This document shows, one piece after another, positions 8,373 through 18,567 of a stretch of DNA of 64,000 bases. The DNA is from Shewanella inventionis (GTDB lineage Bacteria > Pseudomonadota > Gammaproteobacteria > Enterobacterales > Shewanellaceae): contig NZ_BMII01000019.1 in NCBI RefSeq assembly GCF_014641855.1, positions 1 through 64,000 of the forward strand, given 5' to 3'. How positions within the stretch are numbered: the first letter of the stretch is position 1; the number at the start of each line of letters is the position of its first letter. The translations under genes and the position numbers were made by a program. The notes under the pieces are model-generated. The model did no database searches. It was not told where the DNA came from and saw only the letters and a list, made by a program, of their open reading frames with translations.

Positions 8373-8684
8373 ATGAGCAAAGATAACCAATACCGTATTA
8401 CTGTTGAACATCTCGACGACACCCAGCAATGCCTTCAACAGTTACAATTTGAATTTCAAGACCGCGAAGATCTATTTAAACTCGTCGAAAACCTTAAAAT
8501 AGGCAGCGAACTCCCCGATCGAGAAGCCGCTCGATTAAGTGTTGCATTGCGATTACTGGGGCCGTTAATGATACAAAACCGCAAGCATCCAATATTTGTT
8601 GAGTTTATGCCGCACTTTAAAACCTTTATGCAAAACTTAAAAACCACCATTAAAAGTGCACTAATTACCAATCAGAATAAATAA
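8373..8684 (+). CDS. DUF3861 domain-containing small protein
   Basis: This 103-residue soluble protein starts MSKDNQYRITVEHLDD and has the acidic and hydrophobic pattern of the DUF3861 family. No catalytic residues are known. It has a clear ribosome binding site (AGAGGA) and follows the DUF2798 gene in what is probably a two-gene operon. Its job is unknown; the shared operator suggests a response to some small-molecule or stress signal. Confidence 0.8.
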   Translation: MSKDNQYRITVEHLDDTQQCLQQLQFEFQDREDLFKLVENLKIGSELPDREAARLSVALRLLGPLMIQNRKHPIFVEFMPHFKTFMQNLKTTIKSALITNQNK

Positions 8685-8756
8685 GTGATCATTCTTGTGC
8701 TGATTGATATAAGTTAAGCAATCAAGATGAAAGCTCAACAATACAATCATATTAAA

Positions 8757-8792
8757 TAAAAAAGCCTTGGCATTACTGCCAAGGCTTTTCGT
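8757..8792. terminator. Bidirectional terminator between DUF3861 gene and ssb
   Basis: A 13-bp perfect stem (AAAAGCCTTGGCA / TGCCAAGGCTTTT) with loop TTAC has A-rich and T-rich flanks, so it can end transcripts from both converging genes. Confidence 0.85.
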
Positions 8793-8828
8793 TTACAGTT
8801 AGATCTATATTTACTATTTATGTATTCG

Positions 8829-9536
8829 TCAAAACGGAATATCGTCATCCCAGCCTTCATCCAAATCTGGGGTGAAGTTTTGTGCAGGCTGTGGCGCTGG
8901 GCGTTGAGCTGGTGCATTTTGCGGTTGGAAGTTACCCTGAGGAGCCGCTGGCTTAGGTGTGTAAGCTGGCGCTTGTTGCCCTGGAGCCGACTGCTGATAA
9001 CCACCTTGTTGTCCAGCATTAGGCTGACCCTGGTAAGTATTAGTATTGCCAGCAGGTGTAGCTTGGTTATTGTACTGAGGCGCACGTTGCTGAGGCGCTG
9101 CAGTTGGTGCTTGGCGAGCTGGCTGACCTTGGTTTGAGTTATAAGCGTTTTGGTTGGCGTTTTGGTTATATTGACCACCGGCATTATCACCAGAATTGCG
9201 ACTGTCTAGCATTTGCATTTCCATGGCGTTGATTTCGGTTTTGTAACGGTCTTGACCAGTAGCTTGATCTTGCCATTTGCTGGTTTGCAATTTACCTTCA
9301 AGATACACTTTCGAGCCTTTCTTTAAGTACTCGCCAGCAATTTCAGCAAGACGACGATACATCACAATATTGTGCCATTCAGTGCGCTCTTGCACTTGAC
9401 CTTGTTGGTCTTTCCACGACTCACTTGTCGCTATAGTAAAGTTGGCTACGGCGTTGCCGTTTGGCATGTAACGAACCTCAGGATCTTTACCTAAGTTACC
9501 GACCAAAATTACTTTGTTCACACCACGACTAGCCAT
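8829..9536 (-). CDS. ssb: Single-stranded DNA-binding protein
   Basis: SSB coats single-stranded DNA in replication, repair and recombination. The first about 110 residues form the OB fold ([20 protein letters not shown], then [19 protein letters not shown]). Residues about 115-225 are a low-complexity linker rich in Q, N, P, A and G. The last residues, DDDIPF, are the conserved acidic tip that recruits partner proteins. At 235 residues it is longer than the E. coli protein (178) because of the linker. Neighbours are a YajR-like exporter and divergent uvrA, the usual gammaproteobacterial ssb-uvrA region. I found no convincing LexA box. Confidence 0.97.
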   Translation of the reverse strand: MASRGVNKVILVGNLGKDPEVRYMPNGNAVANFTIATSESWKDQQGQVQERTEWHNIVMYRRLAEIAGEYLKKGSKVYLEGKLQTSKWQDQATGQDRYKTEINAMEMQMLDSRNSGDNAGGQYNQNANQNAYNSNQGQPARQAPTAAPQQRAPQYNNQATPAGNTNTYQGQPNAGQQGGYQQSAPGQQAPAYTPKPAAPQGNFQPQNAPAQRPAPQPAQNFTPDLDEGWDDDIPF

Positions 9537-9613
9537 CGAAATCTCCTGAGATTTTATCTGTTACTTAATCTAAATTTGCTTAATCTGAATACGACTGAAA
9601 TGATCTACACGAT

Positions 9614-10981
9614 CTATTGTACAGAGCCTAACACAGCTCGGGCTTCGCTTAAATTGAATTTATCATCGGCCTTTAAATAAGCGACCTTTTCTTCAAGCAC
9701 CACAATGGCTTCGACTACTCCGGCCAATTGCGATAACTCAGTGGCCATCACCTGGGCATCGTTTTTATCTTTTATATTGGCTTCAAGGGTATAACTTTTT
9801 AATAACACAGGTTTTTGCATGCCAAAGGTTAATAACAACCACACAAACATCAACCCAAGGGCCACAAAAAACACCCCAGAGGCGCCCACTAATTGATAAG
9901 CACCACCACCAAGCATACCACCACAAAAAGCACCTAAAAATTGGCTGGTTGAATACACGCCCATTGCAGAGCCTTTTTCGCCCACAGGGCAAAATTTAGC
10001 AATTAAGCTTGGCAGCGAGGCTTCAAGATAATTAAAGCCGGTAAAAAACAACACCACTGCTGCGCTTAACATCCAAATATTGTCAGCAAAAATACCCATA
10101 GTTGCTAATGACAACATCATAATCAACAGCGACAACTGAAACATGGTTTTGGTGTTATTACGCTTAACCCCAATAATGATTAACGGCACCATTAAAAAGA
10201 ACGCACCAATAAACGCTGGGAAATACAGCATCCAATGTTTTTCTTTAACTAAACCGGCGTCCACTAAATCTAGCGGTAACGCAACAAACACCGCGGTTAA
10301 CACCAAATGCAAAATGAAAATACCCGCATCTAAACGAAACAACTGTGGGTCTAACAGCATGCGTTTTAATTTAGTCGGAGTGGCCACTGTGTCGCCTTTG
10401 GGCGCCTGGCTAATGGGGTTAGGTACAAAAAACTGCACAATTAACATGCCTACAATGGCAAGCACTGCAGTTAATAAAAACAGCCCCGTTAGCCCCATAT
10501 ATTGCGCCACAATCGGCCCAACAAGCAACGATAATGCAAATGAAAAACCAATACACATACCAATCACGGCCATCACTTTGGTGCGTTGTTCATCGCGAGT
10601 TAAGTCGGCAGCTAATGCTAATACGGCTGCAGCAATAGCGCCCATACCTTGAACCGCACGGCCAAATACCACACCATAAATATGATCAGATGAGGCTGCA
10701 ATTAAACTGCCAATGGCAAATAATACTAAGCCCGCCAAAATAACCGGCTTACGGCCGTACTTGTCTGACAAAATCCCCATTGGTATTTGCAATACTGCTT
10801 GAGTCAGTCCGTAAGCACCAATTGCAATGCCCACCCACAACGGTGAAAAGCCTTCAAGGTGCTGACCATACAACGCGAAGACAGGCATAATCATAAACAG
10901 CCCCATCATTCGTAAACCAAACACGCTGGCTAACGAAAACGCGACTTTTTTTTCCATACCCGACAGTCCATTACTGGCCAT
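9614..10981 (-). CDS. YajR-like major facilitator superfamily transporter
   Basis: The protein of 455 residues has twelve predicted membrane helices, the MFS motif A (GILSDKYGRKPVI) in the loop between helices 2 and 3, and a soluble C-terminal domain (about 395-455). This matches the layout of E. coli YajR, a proton-driven exporter with a ferredoxin-like YAM domain; several stretches (GLTQAVLQIPMGILSD, MGVYSTSQFLGA) resemble it closely. The substrate is not known. It lies between ssb and divergent uvrA. No terminator separates it clearly from ssb, so cotranscription into ssb is possible. Confidence 0.88.
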   Translation of the reverse strand: MASNGLSGMEKKVAFSLASVFGLRMMGLFMIMPVFALYGQHLEGFSPLWVGIAIGAYGLTQAVLQIPMGILSDKYGRKPVILAGLVLFAIGSLIAASSDHIYGVVFGRAVQGMGAIAAAVLALAADLTRDEQRTKVMAVIGMCIGFSFALSLLVGPIVAQYMGLTGLFLLTAVLAIVGMLIVQFFVPNPISQAPKGDTVATPTKLKRMLLDPQLFRLDAGIFILHLVLTAVFVALPLDLVDAGLVKEKHWMLYFPAFIGAFFLMVPLIIIGVKRNNTKTMFQLSLLIMMLSLATMGIFADNIWMLSAAVVLFFTGFNYLEASLPSLIAKFCPVGEKGSAMGVYSTSQFLGAFCGGMLGGGAYQLVGASGVFFVALGLMFVWLLLTFGMQKPVLLKSYTLEANIKDKNDAQVMATELSQLAGVVEAIVVLEEKVAYLKADDKFNLSEARAVLGSVQ

Positions 10982-11222
10982 GCAATTGCCCTTTGAAAAT
11001 GATTCGTAAAACGATTAGCTGCGCATATTATCACAGCGTAATAAATTAGCTCAAAAGGAAATCGTAGTTTGCGACCTATGCTTCATTTAGTTCATCATTT
11101 ACTAATCTTGATCCTTATTTACTGCGTATAAACACCATTAATAACAAAATTGATCTGAAGTAGATCCATAACTGTGCGATACTGATCACCGTTTTGTTTA
11201 CACAAGTCATAGAGCGAGATAG

Positions 11223-14102
11223 ATGGATAAAATTGAAATACGCGGTGCCCGCACCCACAATCTGAAAAACATCAATCTAACAATCCCACGTGACAAACTC
11301 ATTGTTATTACTGGATTATCTGGTTCCGGAAAATCATCTTTAGCCTTCGATACCCTGTATGCAGAAGGCCAGCGGCGTTATGTCGAATCCTTGTCGGCCT
11401 ATGCGCGCCAGTTTTTAAGTTTGATGGAAAAGCCCGATGTCGATCATATCGAAGGCTTAAGCCCTGCCATTTCAATTGAGCAAAAATCAACATCGCATAA
11501 CCCGCGATCAACGGTCGGTACCATTACCGAAATCTACGACTATTTGCGCCTGCTATTTGCCCGTGTCGGTGAGCCACGCTGCCCAACTCATAACCTACCT
11601 TTGTCGGCACAAACAGTCAGCCAAATGGTTGATAAAGTGCTGGCAATGCCACAAGACAGCCGCCAAATGTTGCTGGCACCTGTGGTAAATGACCGTAAAG
11701 GTGAGCACGTTAAACTGCTTGAAAGTTTATCGGCCCAGGGTTACATCCGCGCCCGTATTGACGGCGAAGTATGCGACTTGACCGATCCGCCAACATTAGA
11801 TTTACATGTAAAACACACCATTGAAGTGGTTGTTGACCGCTTTAAAGTGCGTGAAGACATAAAACAGCGTTTAGCAGAGTCGTTCGAAACTGCATTAGAG
11901 TTGTCTGGCGGTATTGCCAAAATCGCCAGCATGGACGATTCAACAACCGAAGAATTAGTGTTTTCGGCAAACTTTGCCTGTCCGCATTGTGGCTATTCTA
12001 TGGCCGAGCTTGAACCGCGCATTTTCTCGTTTAACAATCCGGCTGGCGCTTGCCAAACCTGTGATGGTTTAGGCGTACAACAATTTTTTGACCCAGACCG
12101 CGTGATCACCAACGACGAATTATCATTAGCCGGTGGCGCGGTAAGAGGCTGGGACAGACGTAACTTTTACTATTTCCAAATGCTCAGCTCATTGGCAGAA
12201 CATTACAAATTTGATGTTGAAAAGCCCTTTGCGGAACTCAGCGACAAAGTGAAAAAGATTGTCCTGTACGGCTCAGGCAAACAAAACATTGCTTTTAAGT
12301 ACATTAACGATCGTGGTGACGTGGTGGTACGCAACCATCCGTTTGAAGGCATTTTAAATAACATGGACAGGCGTTACCGCGAAACCGAAAGCAACTCGGT
12401 GCGCGACGAACTGTCTAAATTTATTAATATGCAGCCTTGTAAAAGCTGTGGTGGCTCACGCCTACGCGAAGAAGCCCGCAACGTGTTTATTGGCGAGCTT
12501 AACTTGCCGCAATTAACCACCTGGTCCATTGGCGAAGCCAAAACCTACTTTGATACTGTCGCTTTTGAGGGCCAACGGGCACAAATTGCCGAAAAAATCT
12601 TAAAAGAAATCAGCGAACGTTTAGGCTTTTTGGTCAACGTGGGGCTTAACTATTTAAGCTTATCGCGCTCAGCCGAAACCTTGTCGGGCGGTGAAGCACA
12701 GCGGATCCGGTTAGCCAGCCAAATTGGCGCTGGCCTAGTAGGCGTAATGTACGTATTGGATGAACCTTCAATTGGTTTGCATCAACGCGACAACGAACGT
12801 TTATTACAAACCCTTATTCACCTGCGTGACTTAGGCAATACCGTGATTGTGGTTGAGCACGACGAAGACGCCATTCGCCTTGCCGATCATGTTATCGACA
12901 TTGGCCCTGGTGCTGGTGTACACGGTGGCGAAGTGATTTGCGACGGCACATTAGACGATATCCTTAACTGTGAAGAGTCGGTCACTGGTCAGTATATTTC
13001 TGGCAAAAAGCAAATTCACATCAGCGATGAACGCACCCCAATGGACCCTAAAAAAGTCATTGAACTATTTGGCGCATCGGGTAACAATCTCAAAGATGTT
13101 GACTTAACCATTCCAGTTGGCCTGTTCACCTGTATTACTGGGGTGTCTGGCTCTGGAAAATCGACCCTCATTAACGACACCTTCTTTAAAATTGCCCATC
13201 GCATGCTTAATGGCGCCACGGTCGACGAACCTGCGCCTTATAAAAGCATTAAAGGCATGGAGCAATGCGACAAGGTTGTCGACATCGACCAAAGCCCCAT
13301 TGGCCGCACGCCGCGCTCCAACCCAGCAACGTACACGGGTATTTTTACCCCAATACGTGAGTTGTTTGCCGGCACACAAGAGTCGCGCACCCGTGGCTAT
13401 CAAGTGGGCCGTTTCTCATTTAACGTCAAAGGCGGACGCTGCGAAGCTTGCCAGGGCGATGGCTTAATTAAAGTTGAGATGCACTTTTTACCAGACGTAT
13501 ACGTGCCTTGCGACTCATGTAAAGGTAAGCGCTATAACCGCGAAACCTTAGAAGTAAAATACAAAGGCAAAAATATTCACGAAGTACTGCAAATGACCGT
13601 AGAAGATGCGCGCAGCTACTTTGATGCCATCCCATCGATTGCACGCAAACTGCAAACCTTAATGGATGTAGGTTTGTCGTATATTCGCCTAGGCCAAAGT
13701 GCAACCACCCTGTCTGGTGGTGAAGCGCAGCGGGTTAAGCTGGCAAAAGAGCTCTCTAAACGCGACACGGGTAAAACCTTGTACATTTTAGATGAGCCGA
13801 CCACCGGCCTGCACTTTGCTGACATTCAACTATTGTTAGATGTATTGCATCGCTTAAAGTCTCATGGCAATACCGTGGTGGTGATTGAGCACAATTTAGA
13901 TGTGATAAAAACTGCAGACTGGATTGTAGACTTAGGCCCTGAAGGCGGCGCTGGCGGCGGAATGATTTTAGCCACTGGCAGCCCAGAAGATGTTGCCGAG
14001 CACCCTGAGTCACATACCGCTCGATTCTTAAAGCCGATGCTTGCTATCCATAAGCAACGTGCTAAAAACAAAGTAAAAGTACAAACAAAAGCGAAAAAGT
14101 AG
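11223..14102 (+). CDS. uvrA: Excinuclease ABC subunit A
   Basis: UvrA recognises damaged DNA and loads UvrB in nucleotide excision repair. Its 959 residues contain two ABC ATPase halves, with Walker A motifs GLSGSGKSS (near residue 31) and GVSGSGKST (near 640) and signature motifs [12 protein letters not shown] and [12 protein letters not shown]. Zinc-binding cysteine pairs are present (CPHCGYS...[16 protein letters not shown]...CDSCKGKR). The protein is about 19 residues longer than the E. coli one because of a lysine-rich tail. It is transcribed divergently from the YajR-like gene across 240 bases. Confidence 0.98.
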   Translation: MDKIEIRGARTHNLKNINLTIPRDKLIVITGLSGSGKSSLAFDTLYAEGQRRYVESLSAYARQFLSLMEKPDVDHIEGLSPAISIEQKSTSHNPRSTVGTITEIYDYLRLLFARVGEPRCPTHNLPLSAQTVSQMVDKVLAMPQDSRQMLLAPVVNDRKGEHVKLLESLSAQGYIRARIDGEVCDLTDPPTLDLHVKHTIEVVVDRFKVREDIKQRLAESFETALELSGGIAKIASMDDSTTEELVFSANFACPHCGYSMAELEPRIFSFNNPAGACQTCDGLGVQQFFDPDRVITNDELSLAGGAVRGWDRRNFYYFQMLSSLAEHYKFDVEKPFAELSDKVKKIVLYGSGKQNIAFKYINDRGDVVVRNHPFEGILNNMDRRYRETESNSVRDELSKFINMQPCKSCGGSRLREEARNVFIGELNLPQLTTWSIGEAKTYFDTVAFEGQRAQIAEKILKEISERLGFLVNVGLNYLSLSRSAETLSGGEAQRIRLASQIGAGLVGVMYVLDEPSIGLHQRDNERLLQTLIHLRDLGNTVIVVEHDEDAIRLADHVIDIGPGAGVHGGEVICDGTLDDILNCEESVTGQYISGKKQIHISDERTPMDPKKVIELFGASGNNLKDVDLTIPVGLFTCITGVSGSGKSTLINDTFFKIAHRMLNGATVDEPAPYKSIKGMEQCDKVVDIDQSPIGRTPRSNPATYTGIFTPIRELFAGTQESRTRGYQVGRFSFNVKGGRCEACQGDGLIKVEMHFLPDVYVPCDSCKGKRYNRETLEVKYKGKNIHEVLQMTVEDARSYFDAIPSIARKLQTLMDVGLSYIRLGQSATTLSGGEAQRVKLAKELSKRDTGKTLYILDEPTTGLHFADIQLLLDVLHRLKSHGNTVVVIEHNLDVIKTADWIVDLGPEGGAGGGMILATGSPEDVAEHPESHTARFLKPMLAIHKQRAKNKVKVQTKAKK

Positions 14103-14144
14103 CCTTTTGTTTCCCATCCACCCATAACAAAGAGGAGTGCCAAT

Positions 14145-15113
14145 ATGTTCATGCCTCTTACTCGTTATCGGGTGGTTGGGTTGCTTTTATCACTCATATT
14201 AACCAGCGGTTGCAGCTCCCACTTGCCCGATTGCTCCTCCACATTTACCACCACTTGGCCTAACGCAACTGAGCAAATACATCACGATATCAGCCAACTG
14301 GCTTCTGCTGAATTTCAAGGGCGTAAAACCGCTACATCTGGCTCTCACGCTGCGCAAACATTTTTGATTGCACGATTTAAGCAACTCGGGCTGACACCCT
14401 GGCACGACAGCTTTGCCATTCCCTTTACATTTGAACACCAATTTTCAACCATTACTGGCACTAATTTAGTTGCCACAATACCGGCAAAAGTCCCTTCACG
14501 ACGTTGGCGGATCATCACGGCCCATTACGATCATTTGGGCCAAAAAGGCAGCAAGTTTTATCCAGGCGCAGACGACAATGCCTCTGGAGTTGCGGGTATG
14601 TTAGCCATTGCGCAGCGTTGGCTACAAGCGCCACTCAATGACATTAACCTGATGGTCGTTGCTACCGATGCCGAAGAACCTGGATTATTTGGCAGTTATG
14701 CTCTGGTGGACTTACTGAAAAATGACCCCATGATAGAAGTCGAGTTAAGCGTCAATTTAGACATGATTGGCCACCCTAATAGACGCAGAGCCATATACAT
14801 GGAAGGTGAAAAAAACCTGCCGCAGTTTGAAACCATCAGGGCGCAACTGCTGCAAAAAACACAATTATGCATTCGCACACATCGCAGTAGTTTACTTAGC
14901 GGACGCTTACAAAAAACCGATTGGTTAAGAGCATCTGATCATTATCCCTTCCACAAAGCGGGCTATAAATGGGTATATTTTGGTGTGCCGCCACATGCGC
15001 AATACCACACCGAAGATGACACGCCAGACACATTAGACACCGATTTTATTGTTGCCGTGGTCGAAACCGTATATCAACTGCTAAGTATTGATAACCTCAC
15101 GCAATCCCCCTAA
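14145..15113 (+). CDS. M28 family zinc peptidase, lipoprotein
   Basis: The 322-residue protein has an N-terminal lipobox (LTSGC, cysteine near residue 23), so it should be anchored to a membrane facing the periplasm. The M28 metal ligands and catalytic residues are visible in order: AHYDHLG (H), GADDNASG (D), DAEEPGLFG (E, E), NLDMIGH (D) and SDHYPF (H). This fits a two-zinc aminopeptidase of the M28 family. The exact substrate is unknown. A good ribosome binding site (GAGGAG) precedes the ATG. It starts 42 bases after uvrA with no terminator, so some transcription may come from uvrA. Confidence 0.9.
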   Translation: MFMPLTRYRVVGLLLSLILTSGCSSHLPDCSSTFTTTWPNATEQIHHDISQLASAEFQGRKTATSGSHAAQTFLIARFKQLGLTPWHDSFAIPFTFEHQFSTITGTNLVATIPAKVPSRRWRIITAHYDHLGQKGSKFYPGADDNASGVAGMLAIAQRWLQAPLNDINLMVVATDAEEPGLFGSYALVDLLKNDPMIEVELSVNLDMIGHPNRRRAIYMEGEKNLPQFETIRAQLLQKTQLCIRTHRSSLLSGRLQKTDWLRASDHYPFHKAGYKWVYFGVPPHAQYHTEDDTPDTLDTDFIVAVVETVYQLLSIDNLTQSP

Positions 15114-15234
15114 ACACAGCACAAACCCAATAATCGTTCACTTTTCAAACAATTAATAAACACTACAAATCAAGAATCAGGCCAATCTTAATGAATAATC
15201 GGCAAATTAATGTTTATTTTCAGTTTTTCCGTGG

Positions 15235-15343
15235 TCAAATCGCATACTTGCTGCTATAATACGCCCCCTTATCGGCGCGGGAAATCGACACGGGGTTGAT
15301 TTTCTGTCTGTGAAACTTTAGCACGAGCTTCCGAACTTCGTGC
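15235..15343 (+). promoter_or_regulatory. deaD promoter and structured leader
   Basis: A consensus -10 box TATAAT lies at 15255-15260 with a weak TGGTCA at the -35 position. The start would be near 15267, leaving a leader of about 100 bases. Within it, 15321-15343 can fold as a hairpin with GCACGA pairing TCGTGC. Long leaders are common for cold-induced helicase genes; a thermosensing role is only inference. Confidence 0.5.
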
Positions 15344-15365
15344 GCATCCACAAGGCTACAACTCA

Positions 15366-17210
15366 ATGTCATCCAATGAAAGAACTTTCCGCGAACTCGG
15401 CCTGTCTGAGTATTTGTTGCGTTCACTCGACGAGCTTGGTTATGAAAAACCAACGCCAATCCAGTCAGCCAGTATCGACCCGCTTATGGCAGGTAAAGAT
15501 ATTATTGGTCAAGCGCAAACCGGTACCGGTAAAACAGGTGCATTCGCCCTGCCTTTACTAAACAAAATCGACATGAAAATCAACGCTCCACAGATTTTAG
15601 TGTTGGCTCCAACTCGTGAACTAGCCGTTCAGGTTGCAGAAGCTTTTGGTAGCTATGCAAAACACATGAAAGGCTTCCACGTACTGCCGATTTACGGCGG
15701 TCAAAGCATGCAACAACAGTTAAACGCCCTTAAGCGTGGCCCACAAGTGATTGTTGGTACACCAGGTCGTGTAATGGATCACATGCGTCGTGGCACACTT
15801 AAATTAGACTCATTAAAAGCATTAGTGCTTGATGAAGCTGATGAAATGTTAAAAATGGGATTCATCGATGATATCGAATGGGTACTAGAACATAAGCCAG
15901 CTAACAGCCAACTTGCGTTGTTCTCTGCTACCATGCCTGAGCAAATCAAGCGCGTAGCAAACAAGCATTTAAGCAACCCTGTTAACATCAGCATTGCTGC
16001 AAGCCACACGACTGTTGAGTCAATTGACCAACGTTTTGTGCAAGTTTCTCAACACAACAAACTTGAAGCGTTAGTACGCGTATTAGAAGTTGAAAATACT
16101 GAAGGTATTATCATTTTCGTTCGTACACGTAACAGCTGTGTTGAATTAGCCGAAAAATTAGAAGCTCGCGGTTACGCATCATCACCACTACACGGTGACA
16201 TGAACCAACAAGCACGTGAGCGTGCTGTTGATCAGCTAAAACGTGGCAAACTAGACATTTTGATTGCAACTGACGTTGCAGCCCGTGGTTTAGACGTTGA
16301 ACGTATTGGTCACGTAGTAAACTACGACATTCCTTACGATTCAGAAGCTTATGTACACCGTATTGGTCGTACTGGTCGTGCTGGCCGTACCGGTATGGCA
16401 ATTTTGTTTGTGACCAATCGTGAAATGCGTATGTTACGCACTATCGAACGTGCAACAAACAGCCGTATTTCTCCAATGAAGGTACCTAGCCCTGAGACTG
16501 TTGCAGAGCGTCGTTTATCTCGTTTAGGTGAGCAAATCCAAGAAACCTTAAACGGCGACTTAGATTTCATGAAAAACGCCGTAGCTGAGTTATGCCAACA
16601 GCTTGAAGTCGACACCGACTTACTAGCGGCTGCATTATTACAACAAGTGCAGCAAGAGCGTCCGCTACAGTTACCAAACATTACTGAACGTCAACGTGAT
16701 TCACGTGATGAGCGCAGTGATCGTGGAAGTGATCGTGGTGACCGCAATAGCGACCGTCCACGTCGTGAGCGTAGTGATCGCAGCAGCCGTCCAGCTCCTA
16801 CCAGCTTTGGTAGCGCAGACACATTAAAAGATAACCCAGACGTTAAAATGAACCGTTATGTTATCGATGTGGGTCGTGAAAATGGCGTAGGCGTGGGTAA
16901 CATTGTTGGCGCGATTGCTAACGAAGCTAACATCGACAGCCGTTTCATTGGTCAAATCCAATTATTCGACCAAGTAACTACCGTTGACTTACCAGATGGC
17001 ATGCCAAAAGACATTCTTGCTCACCTTAAAAAGGTGCGTGTATGTGGCCGCCCATTAAATATCCGTGAAGCCGGTGATGAAGTGTTTGCTGATTCTGGCC
17101 GTGGTGCGCCACGTAAGCCTCGCAGTGACCGCCCTCGTGGTGATCGTCCACGCGGTGACCGTCCAGCTGGTGCTGAGCGTCGTCCACGTAAGCCACATGA
17201 CAATGGCTAA
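15366..17210 (+). CDS. deaD: ATP-dependent RNA helicase DeaD/CsdA
   Basis: DeaD unwinds structured RNA and helps ribosome assembly and mRNA turnover, especially in the cold. The 614 residues show the Q motif (YEKPTPIQSASI), motif I AQTGTGKT, PTREL, DEAD at 156-159, SAT, and the helicase C motifs (ATDVAARGLD, HRIGRTGRAGRTG). A DbpA-type RNA-binding domain follows (about 490-570), including the conserved GVGVGNIVGAIANEA. The protein ends in a basic tail with RPRGDRPRGDRP repeats, plus another D/R/S-rich stretch near 440-475. It has its own promoter and a strong terminator. Confidence 0.97.
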   Translation: MSSNERTFRELGLSEYLLRSLDELGYEKPTPIQSASIDPLMAGKDIIGQAQTGTGKTGAFALPLLNKIDMKINAPQILVLAPTRELAVQVAEAFGSYAKHMKGFHVLPIYGGQSMQQQLNALKRGPQVIVGTPGRVMDHMRRGTLKLDSLKALVLDEADEMLKMGFIDDIEWVLEHKPANSQLALFSATMPEQIKRVANKHLSNPVNISIAASHTTVESIDQRFVQVSQHNKLEALVRVLEVENTEGIIIFVRTRNSCVELAEKLEARGYASSPLHGDMNQQARERAVDQLKRGKLDILIATDVAARGLDVERIGHVVNYDIPYDSEAYVHRIGRTGRAGRTGMAILFVTNREMRMLRTIERATNSRISPMKVPSPETVAERRLSRLGEQIQETLNGDLDFMKNAVAELCQQLEVDTDLLAAALLQQVQQERPLQLPNITERQRDSRDERSDRGSDRGDRNSDRPRRERSDRSSRPAPTSFGSADTLKDNPDVKMNRYVIDVGRENGVGVGNIVGAIANEANIDSRFIGQIQLFDQVTTVDLPDGMPKDILAHLKKVRVCGRPLNIREAGDEVFADSGRGAPRKPRSDRPRGDRPRGDRPAGAERRPRKPHDNG

Positions 17211-17230
17211 TCATTCATTTGAATGACACA

Positions 17231-17260
17231 AAAAATGGAGCCTAACGGCTCCATTTTTGT
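17231..17260. terminator. Terminator after deaD, symmetric
   Basis: A perfect 12-bp stem (AAAAATGGAGCC / GGCTCCATTTTT) with loop TAAC follows the deaD stop by about 20 bases. The A/T flanks make it usable from both strands, so it may also end the DMT transporter transcript. Confidence 0.9.
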
Positions 17261-17270
17261 TTTCTGCTTT

Positions 17271-17385
17271 AATAGTAAAGACTCTAGAGCGCTACGCTGC
17301 TAGGTTCTAGAGTAATAGTGCGCTTGTTATCATTTCTAGCAAGGCGCAGTCCGCTCTTGCAGCGAAGCGACCCCTAGTAATAATC
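17271..17385. repeat. Intergenic palindromic repeat, REP-like
   Basis: ACTCTAGA (17281-17288) and TCTAGAGT (17306-17313) form a perfect 8-bp inverted repeat around GCGCTACGCTGCTAGGT, followed by a GC-rich stretch with CTAG and GCGC words. This composition is unlike the flanking genes and resembles dispersed intergenic repeats, but only one copy is in the window, so the repeat status is unproven. Confidence 0.4.
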
Positions 17386-17389
17386 CTGA

Positions 17390-18358
17390 TTACAGTACCG
17401 TCCTGAACGCTTTAGCCTGTTTGCGCTTTTGATACATGGGCACAATTTGCACCGTAAATACTGCGCATACAATCAATACAATGCCCATCAATGATAATAA
17501 ATCGATATTGGCACTGCTAAATACCCCGCCCCACCAGCCTAAACTGACCACAAGTTCGGTCGCCGTAAAACTCAACACAGGTGTTAATGACAACATTGCA
17601 CTCACTTGCGCCGTTGGCCAATAATGCATTGCCTGACCAAAGCAGCCATAGGCAATTAATGTATTAGCACCGCAAAATAATACTATCCACCATTGGGGTA
17701 ATGTCATGGCGTCAAACTGACTAAAATCACTAAAGGGTGCCATGACCAAAATGCCCAGCGCATAAATAAAGAGCAATACATTGCTAGGCGATATTCGCTG
17801 GCTAACAGACTTTTGTAATAGCGCATAACTGGTCCACGACATCACCGAAAACTGCACAATCATAATACCGATTAGCACTTGCTCATCACGGGCTTGATCC
17901 ATATCGAGTTGCGGATGGAAAAACATCAACATACCAAGGGCAAGTGTGGCAAAACAGCTAAGCTGAAAGGCATTAAAACGTTCTTTAAAAAATAACACCC
18001 CACCAAAAGCTAAAAAGAAGGGCGCAGTTTGAAAGTTAAGCTGTGCAGTGCCTGGGGCTAAGTAACTCAATGAATACACAAACGACACGTAATTGCACAT
18101 CAGCAACACACCCGCCAATGTCAGCTTTACCCAAATAGCACGGGGAAGCCCAACAAATTGCCGTAGTGCGCCTATTTTCCATTGAATGAGTAACGTCACC
18201 ACAAGCGCCATCAAAAAACGAAACCAAGTCAAGGTCACTGGGGTAATAAAACTGCCAGATAATTTTAGCGCTATTGGTAAAATGCCCCAGAAAAACACCG
18301 CAATAGAGACAAATATCAGCCCTAAACGGTTATTGGCACTTTGTTGTTCTGCTGTCAC
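17390..18358 (-). CDS. EamA/DMT family inner membrane exporter
   Basis: The 322-residue protein has ten predicted membrane helices in two EamA repeats (about 12-145 and 160-300) and a basic C-terminus (KRKQAKAF). This is the RhaT/EamA drug-metabolite transporter layout, usually exporting amino acids or metabolites. No substrate can be read from sequence. It is convergent with deaD and divergent from purC. Confidence 0.88.
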   Translation of the reverse strand: MTAEQQSANNRLGLIFVSIAVFFWGILPIALKLSGSFITPVTLTWFRFLMALVVTLLIQWKIGALRQFVGLPRAIWVKLTLAGVLLMCNYVSFVYSLSYLAPGTAQLNFQTAPFFLAFGGVLFFKERFNAFQLSCFATLALGMLMFFHPQLDMDQARDEQVLIGIMIVQFSVMSWTSYALLQKSVSQRISPSNVLLFIYALGILVMAPFSDFSQFDAMTLPQWWIVLFCGANTLIAYGCFGQAMHYWPTAQVSAMLSLTPVLSFTATELVVSLGWWGGVFSSANIDLLSLMGIVLIVCAVFTVQIVPMYQKRKQAKAFRTVL

Positions 18359-18567
18359 TGATATTTACTCGCACACGATTAAGGAGATAGATTTTGCCCG
18401 ATAGCCAATACAAAGTCTTTACCAAGATGCGCCTCTAACACCGTTGATTGTTCGCATAACAAAAAAGGCTATTTCAGCATGCCCTTTTCGCGTGGCAAAT
18501 CCAGCTAATACAGGTAAAATAGCCGCCATAAAAAACCTATGTGCCCTACTACCTAAGGAACACTCGC

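Noticed and set aside
8747-9190. Reading frames of over 100 codons on both strands overlapping ssb
   Set aside because: They are shadows of the low-complexity SSB linker.
10143-10652. Plus-strand frame of 169 codons opposite the YajR-like gene
   Set aside because: Antisense to a clear 12-helix transporter; composition is that of a mirrored membrane protein.
11100-11222. LexA box before uvrA or ssb
   Set aside because: CTG words are present but none has CAG at the N10 spacing with an AT-rich centre.
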